From contig JAAEOK010000037.1 of NCBI GenBank assembly GCA_024244705.1, positions 1 through 64,000 on the forward strand: 64,000 nucleotides of DNA, read 5' to 3'. The DNA is from Alphaproteobacteria bacterium. Its GTDB lineage: Bacteria > Pseudomonadota > Alphaproteobacteria > JAAEOK01. Positions 53,113 through 62,895 of the stretch are shown here, one piece after another; the stretch's first letter is position 1, and each line of letters begins with the position of its first letter. Position numbers and translations under genes: made by a program. The notes under the pieces were generated by a model. It was not told the origin of the DNA, searched no databases, and saw only the letters and a list, made by a program, of their open reading frames with translations.

Positions 53113-56082
53113 CTAAAGCGTCTCCGTGGGGCGCCACGCCACCGCGCCTTGCCTGTCCGCGATGGAGGTCGCCAATCCTATGAGACGATCGACTTCCGTC
53201 TTATCCGCCGGGCACGCCAATCGTTCCAGGCAACGGGCCTTTAGAACGCAGAGCGGAGCCTCAAAAAATCGCTCATCGCACCGCTTCACGATGTCGAAGC
53301 CAAGCTCGACCATACGAAGCCCTTGCTCGGCATGGCCCAAAGCAAGATACCTCTCCGCCATGATTCCAAAGAAAAAACTTTGTTCGATCAATTCCTCGGC
53401 CCGCCGGAATCTCGCCATTGCCTCTTCCATCATCGCGAGGCCGCTTTCATCCCCTTCCTTGGCCCGCACCCACCCAAGAAAGAACCGCCCTTGATAATAC
53501 CACATCTTGAACCCCTTACGCTCGGTGAGGTCCATCAATTCCTGGCACACCGCCGTGGCACGATCGACACGGTTTTGCATGCGATGCAAATATAACGAAT
53601 TGCCGAGCGCGGCGGACAGGTCGATCGCACGCTGCTCACGTGCCGCATCGACCCCTTGACCACATAATGCCACCGCCTCTTCCGGGCTACCGAAAATGTG
53701 CCGAATGAGTGACAGGTAGATAAACGCTTTGCTTGGATAGCCGGTGGCGGTCTTCAGGTCGCTTTCCAGATAGCCAAGCGAAGCTTCGAGTCGCTGCTGT
53801 GCCTCGACAAAATTACCCATCGCGAAGCGGCACATACCCGACCCCAAAAGACCGATTGCTGTCGTTCGATCGTCATCACTGCTGCGCCCTCGTTCAACCA
53901 ACTTCGTCGCGACGGCCTCGGCATCCGGTAATGCGCCTAGCACATACTCCAACGTAAACAATGAGGTCTGGGCGGCGACCGTCGATTCCGTATCGCCGAT
54001 CTCTTCACCAATGCGAGCCGACTCGCGTAACGCTTCATGGGCGCCGGCCATCGCCGGACCGTATTGTGCATTGATCACCTCGCCCCGGGCGAGCTGGAGC
54101 TTCATTCTCAGGGCGCGTGTGGCACGGCTCTGCTTTAGCCGATCGAGGGCAGCGAGTCCCTGCTCCAAGCGGTTCTTCGCCTCTACGTTCGATCCGACAT
54201 CTCTCGCGGCCAGTCCGGCACGAAGCCAAAACTTGGCGGCGGCCGCCCATAGCTCCGACATCGTATAGTGATAGGCTAGTATTTCCGGATGCATATCTTT
54301 CATATCCGGAAAATCATCCTCATAAATTCGAGCAAGTCGTTTGTGAAAGACAATCGCGTCTCGTCTAAGCAAGCTCTGATAGGCTGCCTCGCGGATCAGA
54401 GTATGCTTGAACGACAACATCCTACGCGTTGAATCATAGCGCCGGTAGAATACGCCGCTTTCGGTCAACGTATCCAAGTCGCGATCAACCGATCGGTCAT
54501 CTCGATCTGCCAGTTTCGCAAGAACCTCACAATCGAATTCCCGTCCGATGACGGCGGCGATCTGCGCGAGCTCGCGCGTATCGCCGAGCTGATCGAGGCG
54601 CGACAACAAGGAGCCTTGGAGAGAATCGGGAATCGGCAGCGAATGAGGCCGTGACTTGGCATCCGCCGGTTCGATTGAATCCTGGCCGGTCTGGTTGCCT
54701 ATGTTGTCCGCAACACTTTGCGCAATTTCCTCCACGTAAAGAGGGATGCCATCTGAGCGGGTGACAATTTCGTCAACGAGCCCATTCGAAATATCGCTCC
54801 CTTTCATGACGGTCTTCGCCAATGTCCTGACCTCGCCCTTGGTCAGGCGGTCGAGGGACACTTGCGTCAAATTTTGACAATCGCGGGCAACGAATTCCCC
54901 CGATCGAACCGTGATTAGAACGAGAATTCGTGCTCCCTCGATCCGTTCAATGAGAAGGTCCAACAGCGTCTTCGATGTCGGATCGATCCACTGTGCATCC
55001 TCGACGATGACAACAAGTGGCCGATCCATTGCAATCTGGATGGCCAATTCAATGATCGCGTCGTAGAGCGCCTGAAGTTTCCTTTCTGGCGTCGAGTCGT
55101 CATCGAGGACACCATCTTCGACGGGATAGGCCATAAGGGAAAGCACGACCGTTCGAAGATCCTCAGTCAGTGCCATATAGGAACCGAGGATCGCGTTCAT
55201 CTTTTCCCGGCGAACCGAAATCGCATCTCTCGATCCGATTCCGGACATTCGTTCCAATTGCTGAAGCAAGGGGTGAAATGGCGTGTTCTCGAATGTCTCC
55301 TGACATTGGAATACAACGATTCGAGCGCCAGATTCTTCCAAATGCCGGCCGGCCTCGAAAACCACCCGCGACTTGCCAATCCCCGGTTCGCCTTGAAGTA
55401 CGACGGCCTGGCCATCGCCGGCTTTCGACCAGTGCCAGCGTTCGAACACCAGATTCAATTCGTTACCCCGGCCGACCAAAGGCGACAGCCGCGTAAGCCG
55501 TTCCTCGAATCGGAGCTGCAAATCACGCCGACCCTCGACCCGCCAAACCCTACTCGGCTTCTCGAAGCCTTTCAGCGAATGCTCTCCCACATCGGAAAAC
55601 ACAAAATTCTGCATCGCGAGAGCATGAGAACTATCGTCGACAAAGACACTGTTGGGATCGGCAATAGATTGCAGTCGGGCTGCAAGGTGAGCGGTCTTTC
55701 CAAAAGCCACCGCTTGCCCATCGCCACTCTGGCCTTTTATGTTGCTAAGTATGACGTGGCCGGTTGCGATTCCTATTCGAACGCGAAGTCGCCTTGGATC
55801 ATCAGGCTCGAGCGATTCGAGCCACCCAACAATTTCGAGCCCGCAATCGATTGCATGCTGGACATCAATTCCATCGGCACGGGGAAAACCAAAATAGGCG
55901 ACAAAGCCGTCTCCGATATGATTCGCGATCGAGCCGTTATTTCGAGTGACAAGATCGGAAGATGAATCGAAGAAATTCTGAAGCAACAGTTCAAAATCCT
56001 CGGGATCGAGAGTCTCGGCATACGCCGTCGACCCGACAATATCGCAAACAAAAATGCTCAGCAGGCGTTGCTCAGCAGGCAT
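53113..56082 (-). CDS. Class III adenylate/guanylate cyclase fused to AAA ATPase and TPR-like repeats
   Basis: 989-residue multidomain signalling protein. Residues 1-180: cyclase homology domain with metal Asp in FVCDIVGST (11-19) and HIGDGFVAYFGFP near 54-66; at the transition-state Asn position the sequence reads AHLAARLQ, so His replaces Asn and activity may be reduced. Residues about 190-560: STAND-type ATPase, Walker A LQGEPGIGKSR near 238-248 and Walker B VVIVEDAQWIDPT near 352-364. The rest is helical with TPR-like repeats. Such proteins are common regulators in alphaproteobacteria, sensing unknown ligands through the helical repeats. It is a single gene with a long AT-rich leader upstream. 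Confidence 0.88.
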   Translation of the reverse strand: MPAEQRLLSIFVCDIVGSTAYAETLDPEDFELLLQNFFDSSSDLVTRNNGSIANHIGDGFVAYFGFPRADGIDVQHAIDCGLEIVGWLESLEPDDPRRLRVRIGIATGHVILSNIKGQSGDGQAVAFGKTAHLAARLQSIADPNSVFVDDSSHALAMQNFVFSDVGEHSLKGFEKPSRVWRVEGRRDLQLRFEERLTRLSPLVGRGNELNLVFERWHWSKAGDGQAVVLQGEPGIGKSRVVFEAGRHLEESGARIVVFQCQETFENTPFHPLLQQLERMSGIGSRDAISVRREKMNAILGSYMALTEDLRTVVLSLMAYPVEDGVLDDDSTPERKLQALYDAIIELAIQIAMDRPLVVIVEDAQWIDPTSKTLLDLLIERIEGARILVLITVRSGEFVARDCQNLTQVSLDRLTKGEVRTLAKTVMKGSDISNGLVDEIVTRSDGIPLYVEEIAQSVADNIGNQTGQDSIEPADAKSRPHSLPIPDSLQGSLLSRLDQLGDTRELAQIAAVIGREFDCEVLAKLADRDDRSVDRDLDTLTESGVFYRRYDSTRRMLSFKHTLIREAAYQSLLRRDAIVFHKRLARIYEDDFPDMKDMHPEILAYHYTMSELWAAAAKFWLRAGLAARDVGSNVEAKNRLEQGLAALDRLKQSRATRALRMKLQLARGEVINAQYGPAMAGAHEALRESARIGEEIGDTESTVAAQTSLFTLEYVLGALPDAEAVATKLVERGRSSDDDRTTAIGLLGSGMCRFAMGNFVEAQQRLEASLGYLESDLKTATGYPSKAFIYLSLIRHIFGSPEEAVALCGQGVDAAREQRAIDLSAALGNSLYLHRMQNRVDRATAVCQELMDLTERKGFKMWYYQGRFFLGWVRAKEGDESGLAMMEEAMARFRRAEELIEQSFFFGIMAERYLALGHAEQGLRMVELGFDIVKRCDERFFEAPLCVLKARCLERLACPADKTEVDRLIGLATSIADRQGAVAWRPTETL

Positions 56083-56581
56083 GGTCTAAGCCGTCGCCGA
56101 ATTCTTGCAGCTCAGGGGCCCGAGCGGTGGCACGATAGTGAAATGCTCCCACAATGTGTCGGCGCGGCTCGCGACTATCCCGGCGAAATCAGCAATACGT
56201 CCATACGATGCCGGAATATTCACAAATCATAGAAACGCAAAACGATGCATTCCTCGGAAATATTCACCAATTGATCTGTTTTGACCGCGCAAACTCCGAT
56301 CGACCAAACGCATTTCTCCATCGCCACGAACCACGCCCCGACCGAGTGATTCGACGGGCGGACAAATGCCGTAATTTTTTCATATGTTATAATGAATTCA
56401 CCAACAAGTCGATAACGCGCCCGCCAATCCTTGCATGTTCGTTTGTAGAAACACCCGCAAAACAAGCTATATATCGCACTCGATGATACTGGCTTCTTGG
56501 CTGCCCATATCTTCGCGTCGGACAGGTCTCCGGGAGCGTCGGCAGGATTCAAGATTTCAATTGGACCGGCAAGAATCGAGA
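56083..56581. other. AT-rich non-coding gap
   Basis: About 500 bases between the end of the oxygenase-like gene and the start of the cyclase gene. The middle (about 56360-56480) is AT-rich with a TATAAT string near 56390. No gene is supported on either strand; the stretch presumably holds the cyclase promoter. Confidence 0.5.
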
Positions 56582-57670
56582 TCAGGTTTCCAGGGTATTA
56601 GCGAATTTCCTAAAGGATTCGATCTGGAATAGTTTCTCGATCTGGTCTTTCCCGTATTCACGACGGAAGGAATTGTCTGATATAGGAAGATATTCCACAC
56701 CCCAGTTCTCGCGTGCCCGATCGCTAGAGCGGCGGAGGCGCCTTACCCTATCGCATGCGGTGGTAGAAATATCCGCAAGCACATTTCTATTTCGATGCCT
56801 CGTCGCCGGTGATAACCAGAGCGGGGAGTGAATGTGCCAGCGTGCCAGGGAACGAAGGCAATTCGGCAACGAAACATAAAATCCGCCAACACCAAGGTAC
56901 TTTTCCAAGGTTATGACCTTGTGGGTGTAGTGGCCCGGCAGGAATAGGGTCTGTCCGCTTTCCACGACGCCCCACCGAGAACTTTCGAGCGCGACAAAAC
57001 TTCGCATATCAAACTTGGCCGTGCCATAGACCGGGCATCTTTCGACGTCCTCGAGACCCGCATCTAGCCCCTCGAACGTGTCCCACATCAGCCAGAGTTT
57101 CCGGCCGGTAAAGCAATAGTTGCTGCTATCGGGATCGTCCGAATGCGAATCCGTGACGTGCCCGCGCGTGCTGATCACGAAGCTGAACATTTCTTGCTCA
57201 TAGGCTTCTACGGTACTTAGGCGGAGGAGGTTAAAATAACTGAGAATATCCGGGTCAATTACCGTTTCCATTTTGCTGTCACGAATGTGGAGATCGGTCA
57301 CTCCGAATATCGACCGCCCTCTATCCCAACGTTCGATTATGTTCGCCAACGTCGCGCGATGGGCCCTTCCGGTCCGGCCGGTAAATACGCGGTACTTCGC
57401 CCGAGTTGAAACCGAAATCAGCGCCGCTTTCAGTTCCTCTATTCGATCGACTTGTGGCGCCGCAATTCGGTTCTTTCTCATGGGACAGGGATAACCTCTA
57501 CAGATTATCGGTTGAGCTCTCGCCATGCTGGTAAAGAGTTTGTGCCGAGAGTACTTGGTGGGAACAACTCGACGGCACAATAAGTCGGAAATCTGGCGCT
57601 GCGATGCCTTCACGGTCGGATCGTAAAGCGATGCCGCTGCAAAGAGCTCCGATGCTTCCATTTTCGTCAT
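56582..57670 (-). CDS. JmjC/cupin-8-like Fe(II)/2-oxoglutarate oxygenase
   Basis: 362-residue protein with a JmjC-type core. Seen: facial-triad His and Asp in HVTDSHSDDPDSSNYCF near 170-186, FTGRKLWLMWDTFEG near 186-200 (the GxKxW motif), then VVESGQTLFLPGHYTHKVI near 235-253 with the distal His and VGGFYVSLPN. These proteins hydroxylate or demethylate proteins, or serve natural-product pathways. The N-terminal 60 residues are basic and uncertain; ATG 57481 is an alternative start. It stands between the cyclase gene and the aldehyde dehydrogenase gene with 216 bases of gap on its 5' side. No partner gene indicates its target. Confidence 0.72.
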   Translation of the reverse strand: MTKMEASELFAAASLYDPTVKASQRQISDLLCRRVVPTKYSRHKLFTSMARAQPIICRGYPCPMRKNRIAAPQVDRIEELKAALISVSTRAKYRVFTGRTGRAHRATLANIIERWDRGRSIFGVTDLHIRDSKMETVIDPDILSYFNLLRLSTVEAYEQEMFSFVISTRGHVTDSHSDDPDSSNYCFTGRKLWLMWDTFEGLDAGLEDVERCPVYGTAKFDMRSFVALESSRWGVVESGQTLFLPGHYTHKVITLEKYLGVGGFYVSLPNCLRSLARWHIHSPLWLSPATRHRNRNVLADISTTACDRVRRLRRSSDRARENWGVEYLPISDNSFRREYGKDQIEKLFQIESFRKFANTLET

Positions 57671-57886
57671 GCGATGGTCCAGTATTTAGCAACCAGAGAT
57701 TCCGCAAGCGATCGTTGACTTGGCGACTCCGACCGGGCAGAGACGTCGGTTGCCTCTTGACCCGCAGAGTACGATCAGGACATGGCGAGATACAACAAAA
57801 TCCCGCCTCCTGGTCGATCTAGAACACCATGACCGTGCGAAACCACCTTGGGCTCGGCGACCAACCGCACGCGCCAAAAACCGCGC

Positions 57887-59371
57887 CTAGCGCATGACGA
57901 AGGGATTGGCGATCGGGTCCGGCGAGGTGTTGATCCAAACCGTTTTCGGCCGCGTATAATCGTAGATTGCCTGGAACCCGCTTTCCCGGCCATAGCCGCT
58001 GTCCTTGAAGCCGCCAAACTCGGCGATCGGCGACACGACCCGGTAGGTGTTGATCCATACGATGCCGGCGCGCGTCGCCTTGGCGACCCGCAGCGCACGC
58101 CCGACGTCGCGGGTGAAGACACCGCAGGCAAGGCCGTATTTGGTGTCGTTGGCCAAGCCGACGACTTCCTCTTCGGTCTTGAACCGCAGCGCGCTCAACA
58201 CGGGCCCGAACAGTTCGGTGTCCACGATCCGAAGGTGTTGGTCGGGGCAGTCGACGATGGTCGGCTCATAAAACCAGCCGGATGTGAGGTGCGACGGCTT
58301 TCGGCCACCGTGAATAATCGTGGCTCCCTCACCGCGCGCGCCTTCGACCTCGGCTTCGATGCGCATCAGTTGCCCTTCTGTTGCCAAGGGTCCCATTTGG
58401 GTCTCGTCGGCGAGCGGGTCGCCGATAGTGATCTGCCCCGCACGGTCAGCGAGCATCGACAAGAATTCGTCGGCGATGCTCTCGTGGAGATAGATCCGTG
58501 AGCCGGCGACGCAACTCTGGCCGCTCGCCCCGAAGATGCCGGCGACGCTGCCATTGACCGCGCTTTCGAGGTCGGCGTCTTCGAACACCATCACCGGCGA
58601 CTTTCCGCCCAGCTCGAGCGAAACGTCGGCGAAGTTCTCAGCGGTATTGCGTACGATATGGCGCGCCGTCTCGGGTCCGCCGGTAAAGCTGACGCGCGAG
58701 ACCAGCGGATGCGAGGTGAGCGTCCGACCGCAGGGGTCGCCGAACCCGGTCACGATATTGACCACGCCGTCGGGAAATCCCGCTTCAACAATCAACTTAC
58801 CAAATTCCAGCATCGCCGCCGAGGCGTGCTCGGAGGCTTTGAGCACGACCGTATTGCCGGCAGCCAGCGCGGGTCCAAGCTTTACCGCGACAAGAAACAG
58901 CTGCGAGTTCCACGGAACGATCGCCGCCACCACGCCAAGTGGTTCACGCAGGGTGAAGACGCAGAGATCCGGTTTGTCGATCGGCATTGTGTCGCCGTGG
59001 ATCTTGTCGGCAAGGCCGGCGTAATAGTGGAAGAAATCGGCAATGTATTTCGCCTGCCACCGCGTCTCCTTGAGCAACTTGCCGGTATCGATGGTCTCCG
59101 TCTTGCCGAGATCCTCCGATCGATCGGCCAACAGATCGGCAAGCCTGCGCAACAGCTTCCCACGCTCGGTGGGCGTCATCTTCGACCATGGGCCCTCTGT
59201 GAAGGCGCGGTGGGCAGCGGCAACCGCGCGATCGACATCGGCCGCGCTGGCTTCGGGAATTACCGTCCATGTCGCTCCGGTCGCCGGGTTGATGCTGTCG
59301 AAGGTCTTTCCGCCCTCGGCGTCGACCCATTGGCCGTCGATAAGCATCTGGTGCTGTTGAACGTCCGACAT
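57887..59371 (-). CDS. NAD(P)-dependent aldehyde dehydrogenase
   Basis: 494-residue ALDH superfamily enzyme that oxidises an aldehyde to the acid. Seen: PWNSQLFLVAVKLGPALAAG in pieces (VPWNSQLF near 160-167), VNIVTGFGDPCG near 213-224, catalytic Glu in SLELGGKSPVMVFED near 257-271 and nucleophile Cys in ASGQSCVAGSRI near 288-299, closing with FGGFKDSGYGRE near 455. The start at ATG 59371 is set by GGGGAAGG upstream; the open frame to 59536 overlaps the divergent RidA gene. Layout resembles betaine/gamma-glutamyl-aminobutyraldehyde dehydrogenases, but the substrate is not certain. Divergent from ridA. Confidence 0.9.
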   Translation of the reverse strand: MSDVQQHQMLIDGQWVDAEGGKTFDSINPATGATWTVIPEASAADVDRAVAAAHRAFTEGPWSKMTPTERGKLLRRLADLLADRSEDLGKTETIDTGKLLKETRWQAKYIADFFHYYAGLADKIHGDTMPIDKPDLCVFTLREPLGVVAAIVPWNSQLFLVAVKLGPALAAGNTVVLKASEHASAAMLEFGKLIVEAGFPDGVVNIVTGFGDPCGRTLTSHPLVSRVSFTGGPETARHIVRNTAENFADVSLELGGKSPVMVFEDADLESAVNGSVAGIFGASGQSCVAGSRIYLHESIADEFLSMLADRAGQITIGDPLADETQMGPLATEGQLMRIEAEVEGARGEGATIIHGGRKPSHLTSGWFYEPTIVDCPDQHLRIVDTELFGPVLSALRFKTEEEVVGLANDTKYGLACGVFTRDVGRALRVAKATRAGIVWINTYRVVSPIAEFGGFKDSGYGRESGFQAIYDYTRPKTVWINTSPDPIANPFVMR

Positions 59372-59553
59372 ATCACCTTCCCCGTTCATGATTGCGCTTC
59401 GTCGCTCGGGCTTCGGACCTGAGACAATACCGACACCGCCTGCGGCGCAACAGAGATATCTGATCTTGTGGCCGATGGGCATGCTTGACCGACGCCGGCA
59501 AGACCGGCAAAAGAGCCTATTGCGTAGGCGGGCCAAATTTGGAGAGCAGGACG

Positions 59554-59949
59554 ATGGCGGACAGCCAAAAGAAAGTTATCGGCGGGCCTCTTGTCATTGA
59601 CGGCCGCAAGCTATCGTTGTCGAAAGCAATTCGCGCCGGCGACATGGTGTATCTTACCGGCCAGATCCCGATCAGCGACGGCGCGCCGATGACGATAGGC
59701 ACGATCGAGGATCAGACCCGGGTCACCCTAGACCTCATCAAGGCCACATTGGATGATGCCGGTTGCGCATTGTCCGATGTCGTCAAGGCGATGGTCTGGC
59801 TCAGGGACAAGGAAGACTTCGCGGGATTCAACGAAGTCTACGCAGAGTATTTTCCCGACGATCCTCCGGCACGGTCGGCGGTCGTCAGCGCCTTGCTGGT
59901 CGATGTCCGGATCGAGATCGAGGTGGTGGCCTACAAGCCGTCATCTTGA
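59554..59949 (+). CDS. RidA family enamine/imine deaminase
   Basis: 131-residue RidA/YjgF protein. These trimers hydrolyse reactive enamine or imine intermediates, releasing ammonia. Seen: VYLTGQIPISDG near 34-45, ALSDVVKAMVWLRDKEDFAGFNEVY in pieces, the substrate-carboxylate Arg in PARSAVVSALL near 107-117 and the Glu in IEIEVVAYKP near 121-130. The start at ATG 59554 has GGAGAG about 7-8 bases upstream; the open frame upstream to 59485 overlaps the divergent aldehyde dehydrogenase leader. The pairing with an aldehyde dehydrogenase suggests handling of amine-derived aldehydes. Confidence 0.88.
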   Translation: MADSQKKVIGGPLVIDGRKLSLSKAIRAGDMVYLTGQIPISDGAPMTIGTIEDQTRVTLDLIKATLDDAGCALSDVVKAMVWLRDKEDFAGFNEVYAEYFPDDPPARSAVVSALLVDVRIEIEVVAYKPSS

Positions 59950-60140
59950 ACGTCCAAAAGCAGCATTCTGGCAACGATCTCGCATCGGGTCGCCCCTCCT
60001 CCAGTGACCCGTCGCCGTGCCACCGCCGACCAATAATCGTCAAAATAGTGGATCACGTCCGGGCTGTAGAATTCCCCGTCGGCCACGTCGTCGACGGCAA
60101 AGAAAGAGCACCGAGTGTGGCCCTTGGTTCAGTTCCGATT
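59934..60140 (-). pseudogene. Possible remnant of a minus-strand gene (no start codon)
   Basis: A minus-strand frame runs from a TGA near 60143 to a TAG near 59934 and reads like protein: FFAVDDVADGEFYSPDV then IHYFDDYWSAVARRR and IVARMLLLDV. It has no ATG or TTG near its 5' end and only a GTG inside, and a different frame upstream (CAGGRLHQIGTEPRATLG) looks as if it could continue the same protein, implying a frameshift. It is not recognised. It overlaps the 3' end of ridA by about 16 bases. This is a low-confidence call from protein-like composition only. Confidence 0.3.
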
Positions 60141-60342
60141 TGGTGCAATCTGCCGCCGGCGCAGTCAACGCATTGTTGCCACGCGAGCGGCGCCAACTCC
60201 CGCGGCGATAGCCGCGGTCGGGCCAGCCGCCGCTTCAGGCGCCTTTCCCTGATCTTAAAGTGGTGTTGAAGAAGCGCCGACTAAAGGCAAGACTGCGACA
60301 CAAGGGTCATCGGGGCGAATGACTCGCTACTTGGGTGTAAAA
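60141..60342. other. Non-coding leader before the phosphodiesterase-like gene
   Basis: About 200 bases with no convincing gene. Together with the possible remnant just before it, 390 bases separate ridA from the next plus-strand gene, so the latter probably has its own promoter here, though no clear elements stand out. Confidence 0.4.
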
Positions 60343-61881
60343 ATGTCTGCACGCGTGCTGTTCGTCGGCCTCGATGCCGTCGACGCCGGGTTGGTCGAGG
60401 AATGGAGTTCCGCGGGCCGCCTGCCAACGCTTGGCCGGATGGCACGGCACGGACATTACGGGCGCATCGCAACCTGCGTCGGGCACTTGCCCGGCGCCGT
60501 CTGGTTCGAGTTGGCAACCGGAAGATCGGTCGGCCGCACGGGGTGCTTCTTCGAATCACACGCGATCCGAACCGGCGAGGCCAGGATGCGCCGGCTGACG
60601 GCCGAGGAATGCGGCCGGGACGAGACCTTCTGGCGCACCGCGAGTGACGAGGGCAACCGCGTCGGTGTGGTCGATCTGCCGCACGCTCCCTTCGATCCCA
60701 GGATCAACGGTATTCAAATTGCCGAATGGGGCGTCCACGATCGTCTCGACGACGTGCGCGTCCATCCTGACGCGCTTGAGCGGGAAATACTCTCGTCCCA
60801 CGGCTGTCACCCGGTGCACGATTGCAACCTTTACGCCGATGACGATAGCGGTTATCGCACGCTCATCGCGGATCTGAAAACGGGGATCGAGAAGAAGAGG
60901 AAACTCATACTCGACGTGCTGTGTCGCGAAACATGGGACTTGTTTGCCTGCGCATTTGCCGAGGGCCACTGCGCCGGCCACCATTTGTGGCACTTGCATG
61001 AGCTGACCGGCGCCCGAGACCCGTCCCTGCCTGCCAATGACCTCGCGCGCGGGCTTCTCGAAGTCTACCGATCCTTGGACGAGGCGCTCGCCGAGGTCGT
61101 GGCCGCCGCAGGAGATGAATGCGACGTTATCGTCATGGCAAGCCATGGCATGAGCCGTAGTTCGGGAGGACCGCAGTTGCTCCCTGAAATCCTTGCGCGG
61201 CTGCAACTGGCGGGCACGCGCGATGGCGCACCCGAGCAAGCAATTCGGCGTTTGCAGGCGAGCTTGAAGTACCGGGTGCCGCGCCGTTACGCGGCTATGG
61301 CACGACAGGTCGGTCGGCTGCCCTTGATTCGGCAGCTTCAATCAAACGCGGGATGCGCGCTCGATCCGTTCGAGAACCCGCGTATAAAGGCAGCGTCGAT
61401 TCCTAACAATCGTGTCGGCGCCATCCGTTTCAACGTCCGCGGCCGCGAGCCCTCCGGATCTGTCGAGCGCGGCTCCGAGCTCGACGATATGACGGATGAG
61501 CTGCGCGCGGCGCTATTGGCCCTGCGCGATCCTACGAGCACCGAGCCGATTATCGACGATGCCCTGACCATCAACGAGGTCGTCGGTGCAGACGCTCATC
61601 CCGATTTGCCGGACCTCCTGGTGGTCTTTCGCTCCGACTTGGGACCCATTGAAAGCTGCGTTTCAGAACGTGTCGGGCGTGTCGACGCGCCGATCAACAA
61701 ACCGCGAAACCCGCGAAGCGGAGACCATAGGCCGGTCTCGGGAGTATGGCTGACGGCACCAAGCAGACGCGACAAGCTCAATTTCGAGGGCGGCAAATCG
61801 GTCGATCTCGCACCGACGATACTTACCCTTATGGGTCTCGAGCCGCCGGCCTGGATCGATGGTAAATCATGGGTGGCCTAG
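60343..61881 (+). CDS. Alkaline-phosphatase-superfamily hydrolase (phosphodiesterase/pyrophosphatase-like)
   Basis: 512-residue protein of the type I phosphodiesterase/nucleotide pyrophosphatase group. Seen: RVLFVGLDAVDAGLVEEW near 4-21 with the first metal Asp, PGAVWFELATGRS near 51-63, EGHCAGHHLWHLHELTG near 207-223 with metal ligands in the EtHxxGHxxWH pattern, and VIVMASHGMSRSSGG near 263-277, where ASHGM takes the place of the usual DHG as in this subfamily. The C-terminal half has GDHRPVSGVWLTAP near 461-474, typical of the fold. ATG 60343 is preferred, as the domain starts at once; ATG 60319 is possible. No signal peptide, so cytoplasmic. Substrate unknown. Confidence 0.83.
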   Translation: MSARVLFVGLDAVDAGLVEEWSSAGRLPTLGRMARHGHYGRIATCVGHLPGAVWFELATGRSVGRTGCFFESHAIRTGEARMRRLTAEECGRDETFWRTASDEGNRVGVVDLPHAPFDPRINGIQIAEWGVHDRLDDVRVHPDALEREILSSHGCHPVHDCNLYADDDSGYRTLIADLKTGIEKKRKLILDVLCRETWDLFACAFAEGHCAGHHLWHLHELTGARDPSLPANDLARGLLEVYRSLDEALAEVVAAAGDECDVIVMASHGMSRSSGGPQLLPEILARLQLAGTRDGAPEQAIRRLQASLKYRVPRRYAAMARQVGRLPLIRQLQSNAGCALDPFENPRIKAASIPNNRVGAIRFNVRGREPSGSVERGSELDDMTDELRAALLALRDPTSTEPIIDDALTINEVVGADAHPDLPDLLVVFRSDLGPIESCVSERVGRVDAPINKPRNPRSGDHRPVSGVWLTAPSRRDKLNFEGGKSVDLAPTILTLMGLEPPAWIDGKSWVA

Positions 61882-61935
61882 ACCGCACGCCGACCGGCTC
61901 GGGCTAATTGCGACCGAAAATCCTCTACAAAGCCG

Positions 61936-62736
61936 TTACTTGGGATCGAAATTCGGCGCCCGCTTCTCACGCAGGGCCGTATAGCCCTCCCGCACCTCCG
62001 GCCCGGAAAAGCCGACGAACTCCAACGCCAGCGAGGCGTCGAAACTCGGCCCGGCCATGCGCAACCAATTGTTCAGTGCGTATTTCGTCCAGCGGATGGC
62101 GACCGGCGCACCCTTGACGAGTTTCTCGCAGACCGCCATGGCGGTGTCGATGACTTTATCGTCGTCGGCGCACAGCGAAACCAGCCCGATTCGTTCGGCT
62201 TCCTCGCCGGTCACCGTTTCGCAGAGCAGCAGGTAGTATTTGGCCTTGGCCATGCCGCAGAGCAACGGCCAGATAATCGCCGCATGGTCGCCCGCCGCGA
62301 CGCCGAGCCGCGTATGGCCATCGATAATCCGTGCCGTGCGCCCGGCGACGCTGATATCGGCCATCATCGCCGCCGCCAGACCGGCGCCGACCGCCGGACC
62401 CTCGATCGCCGACACCACCGGTTTGCTGCAATTGATCACGTTGTAGACGATGTCGCGCGCCTCCTGCCAGGCACGAAGCCGCGTATCCCAATCGTTCGCC
62501 ATATCCTCAACGAGGGCAAGATCGCCGCCCGCGGAATAGACGCCCCCGTCGCCACGTAAGAGCACGCACGAAATTTCGGGATCCTTGTCGATGTCTCGCC
62601 ACACCTCGGCGAGCTCGCGATGGCCGTCCGCATCGAGTGCGTTCAGCTTTCCCGGTGCCGACAGGATCACTTCGAGAATGCGCGGGGCTGGCTTGTTGAA
62701 CTTCAGCGCCTTGTAGTTATCGTAACGGGCCGACAT
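61936..62736 (-). CDS. Enoyl-CoA hydratase/isomerase family protein
   Basis: 266-residue crotonase-fold enzyme. Seen: [16 protein letters not shown] near 33-48, oxyanion-hole motif [11 protein letters not shown] near 70-80, and the second motif [20 protein letters not shown] near 110-129. The start ATG 62736 has GGGAGG 8 bases upstream; the open frame extends to 63465 on this strand but that part is antisense to the next gene and is ignored. Acts on an acyl-CoA in beta-oxidation-like catabolism. It is divergent from a second crotonase gene, 160 bases away. Confidence 0.88.
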   Translation of the reverse strand: MSARYDNYKALKFNKPAPRILEVILSAPGKLNALDADGHRELAEVWRDIDKDPEISCVLLRGDGGVYSAGGDLALVEDMANDWDTRLRAWQEARDIVYNVINCSKPVVSAIEGPAVGAGLAAAMMADISVAGRTARIIDGHTRLGVAAGDHAAIIWPLLCGMAKAKYYLLLCETVTGEEAERIGLVSLCADDDKVIDTAMAVCEKLVKGAPVAIRWTKYALNNWLRMAGPSFDASLALEFVGFSGPEVREGYTALREKRAPNFDPK

Positions 62737-62895
62737 AGCGTTTCCTCCCGGTTTGTGCTTTGGATCGCGGCGTGGCAAAACCTGACTGCGCGTGAATGAT
62801 TTCAATATGCGAAACTCTCGTTTGCATTTCAAATTCAACCGCCGCACACCATTTCGCACCGCCGTGACGGCGTCAATCGAGGGACGAGCCAACGT

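Noticed and set aside
56154-56552. Short frames on both strands in the gap upstream of the cyclase gene
   Set aside because: No motif, no Shine-Dalgarno sequence and composition unlike the neighbouring genes.
60343-61881. Missing Asp in the DHG metal motif of the phosphodiesterase-like protein
   Set aside because: The ASHGM form with the EGHxxGHxxWH block is, from memory, normal in this alkaline-phosphatase subfamily, so it is not a defect.
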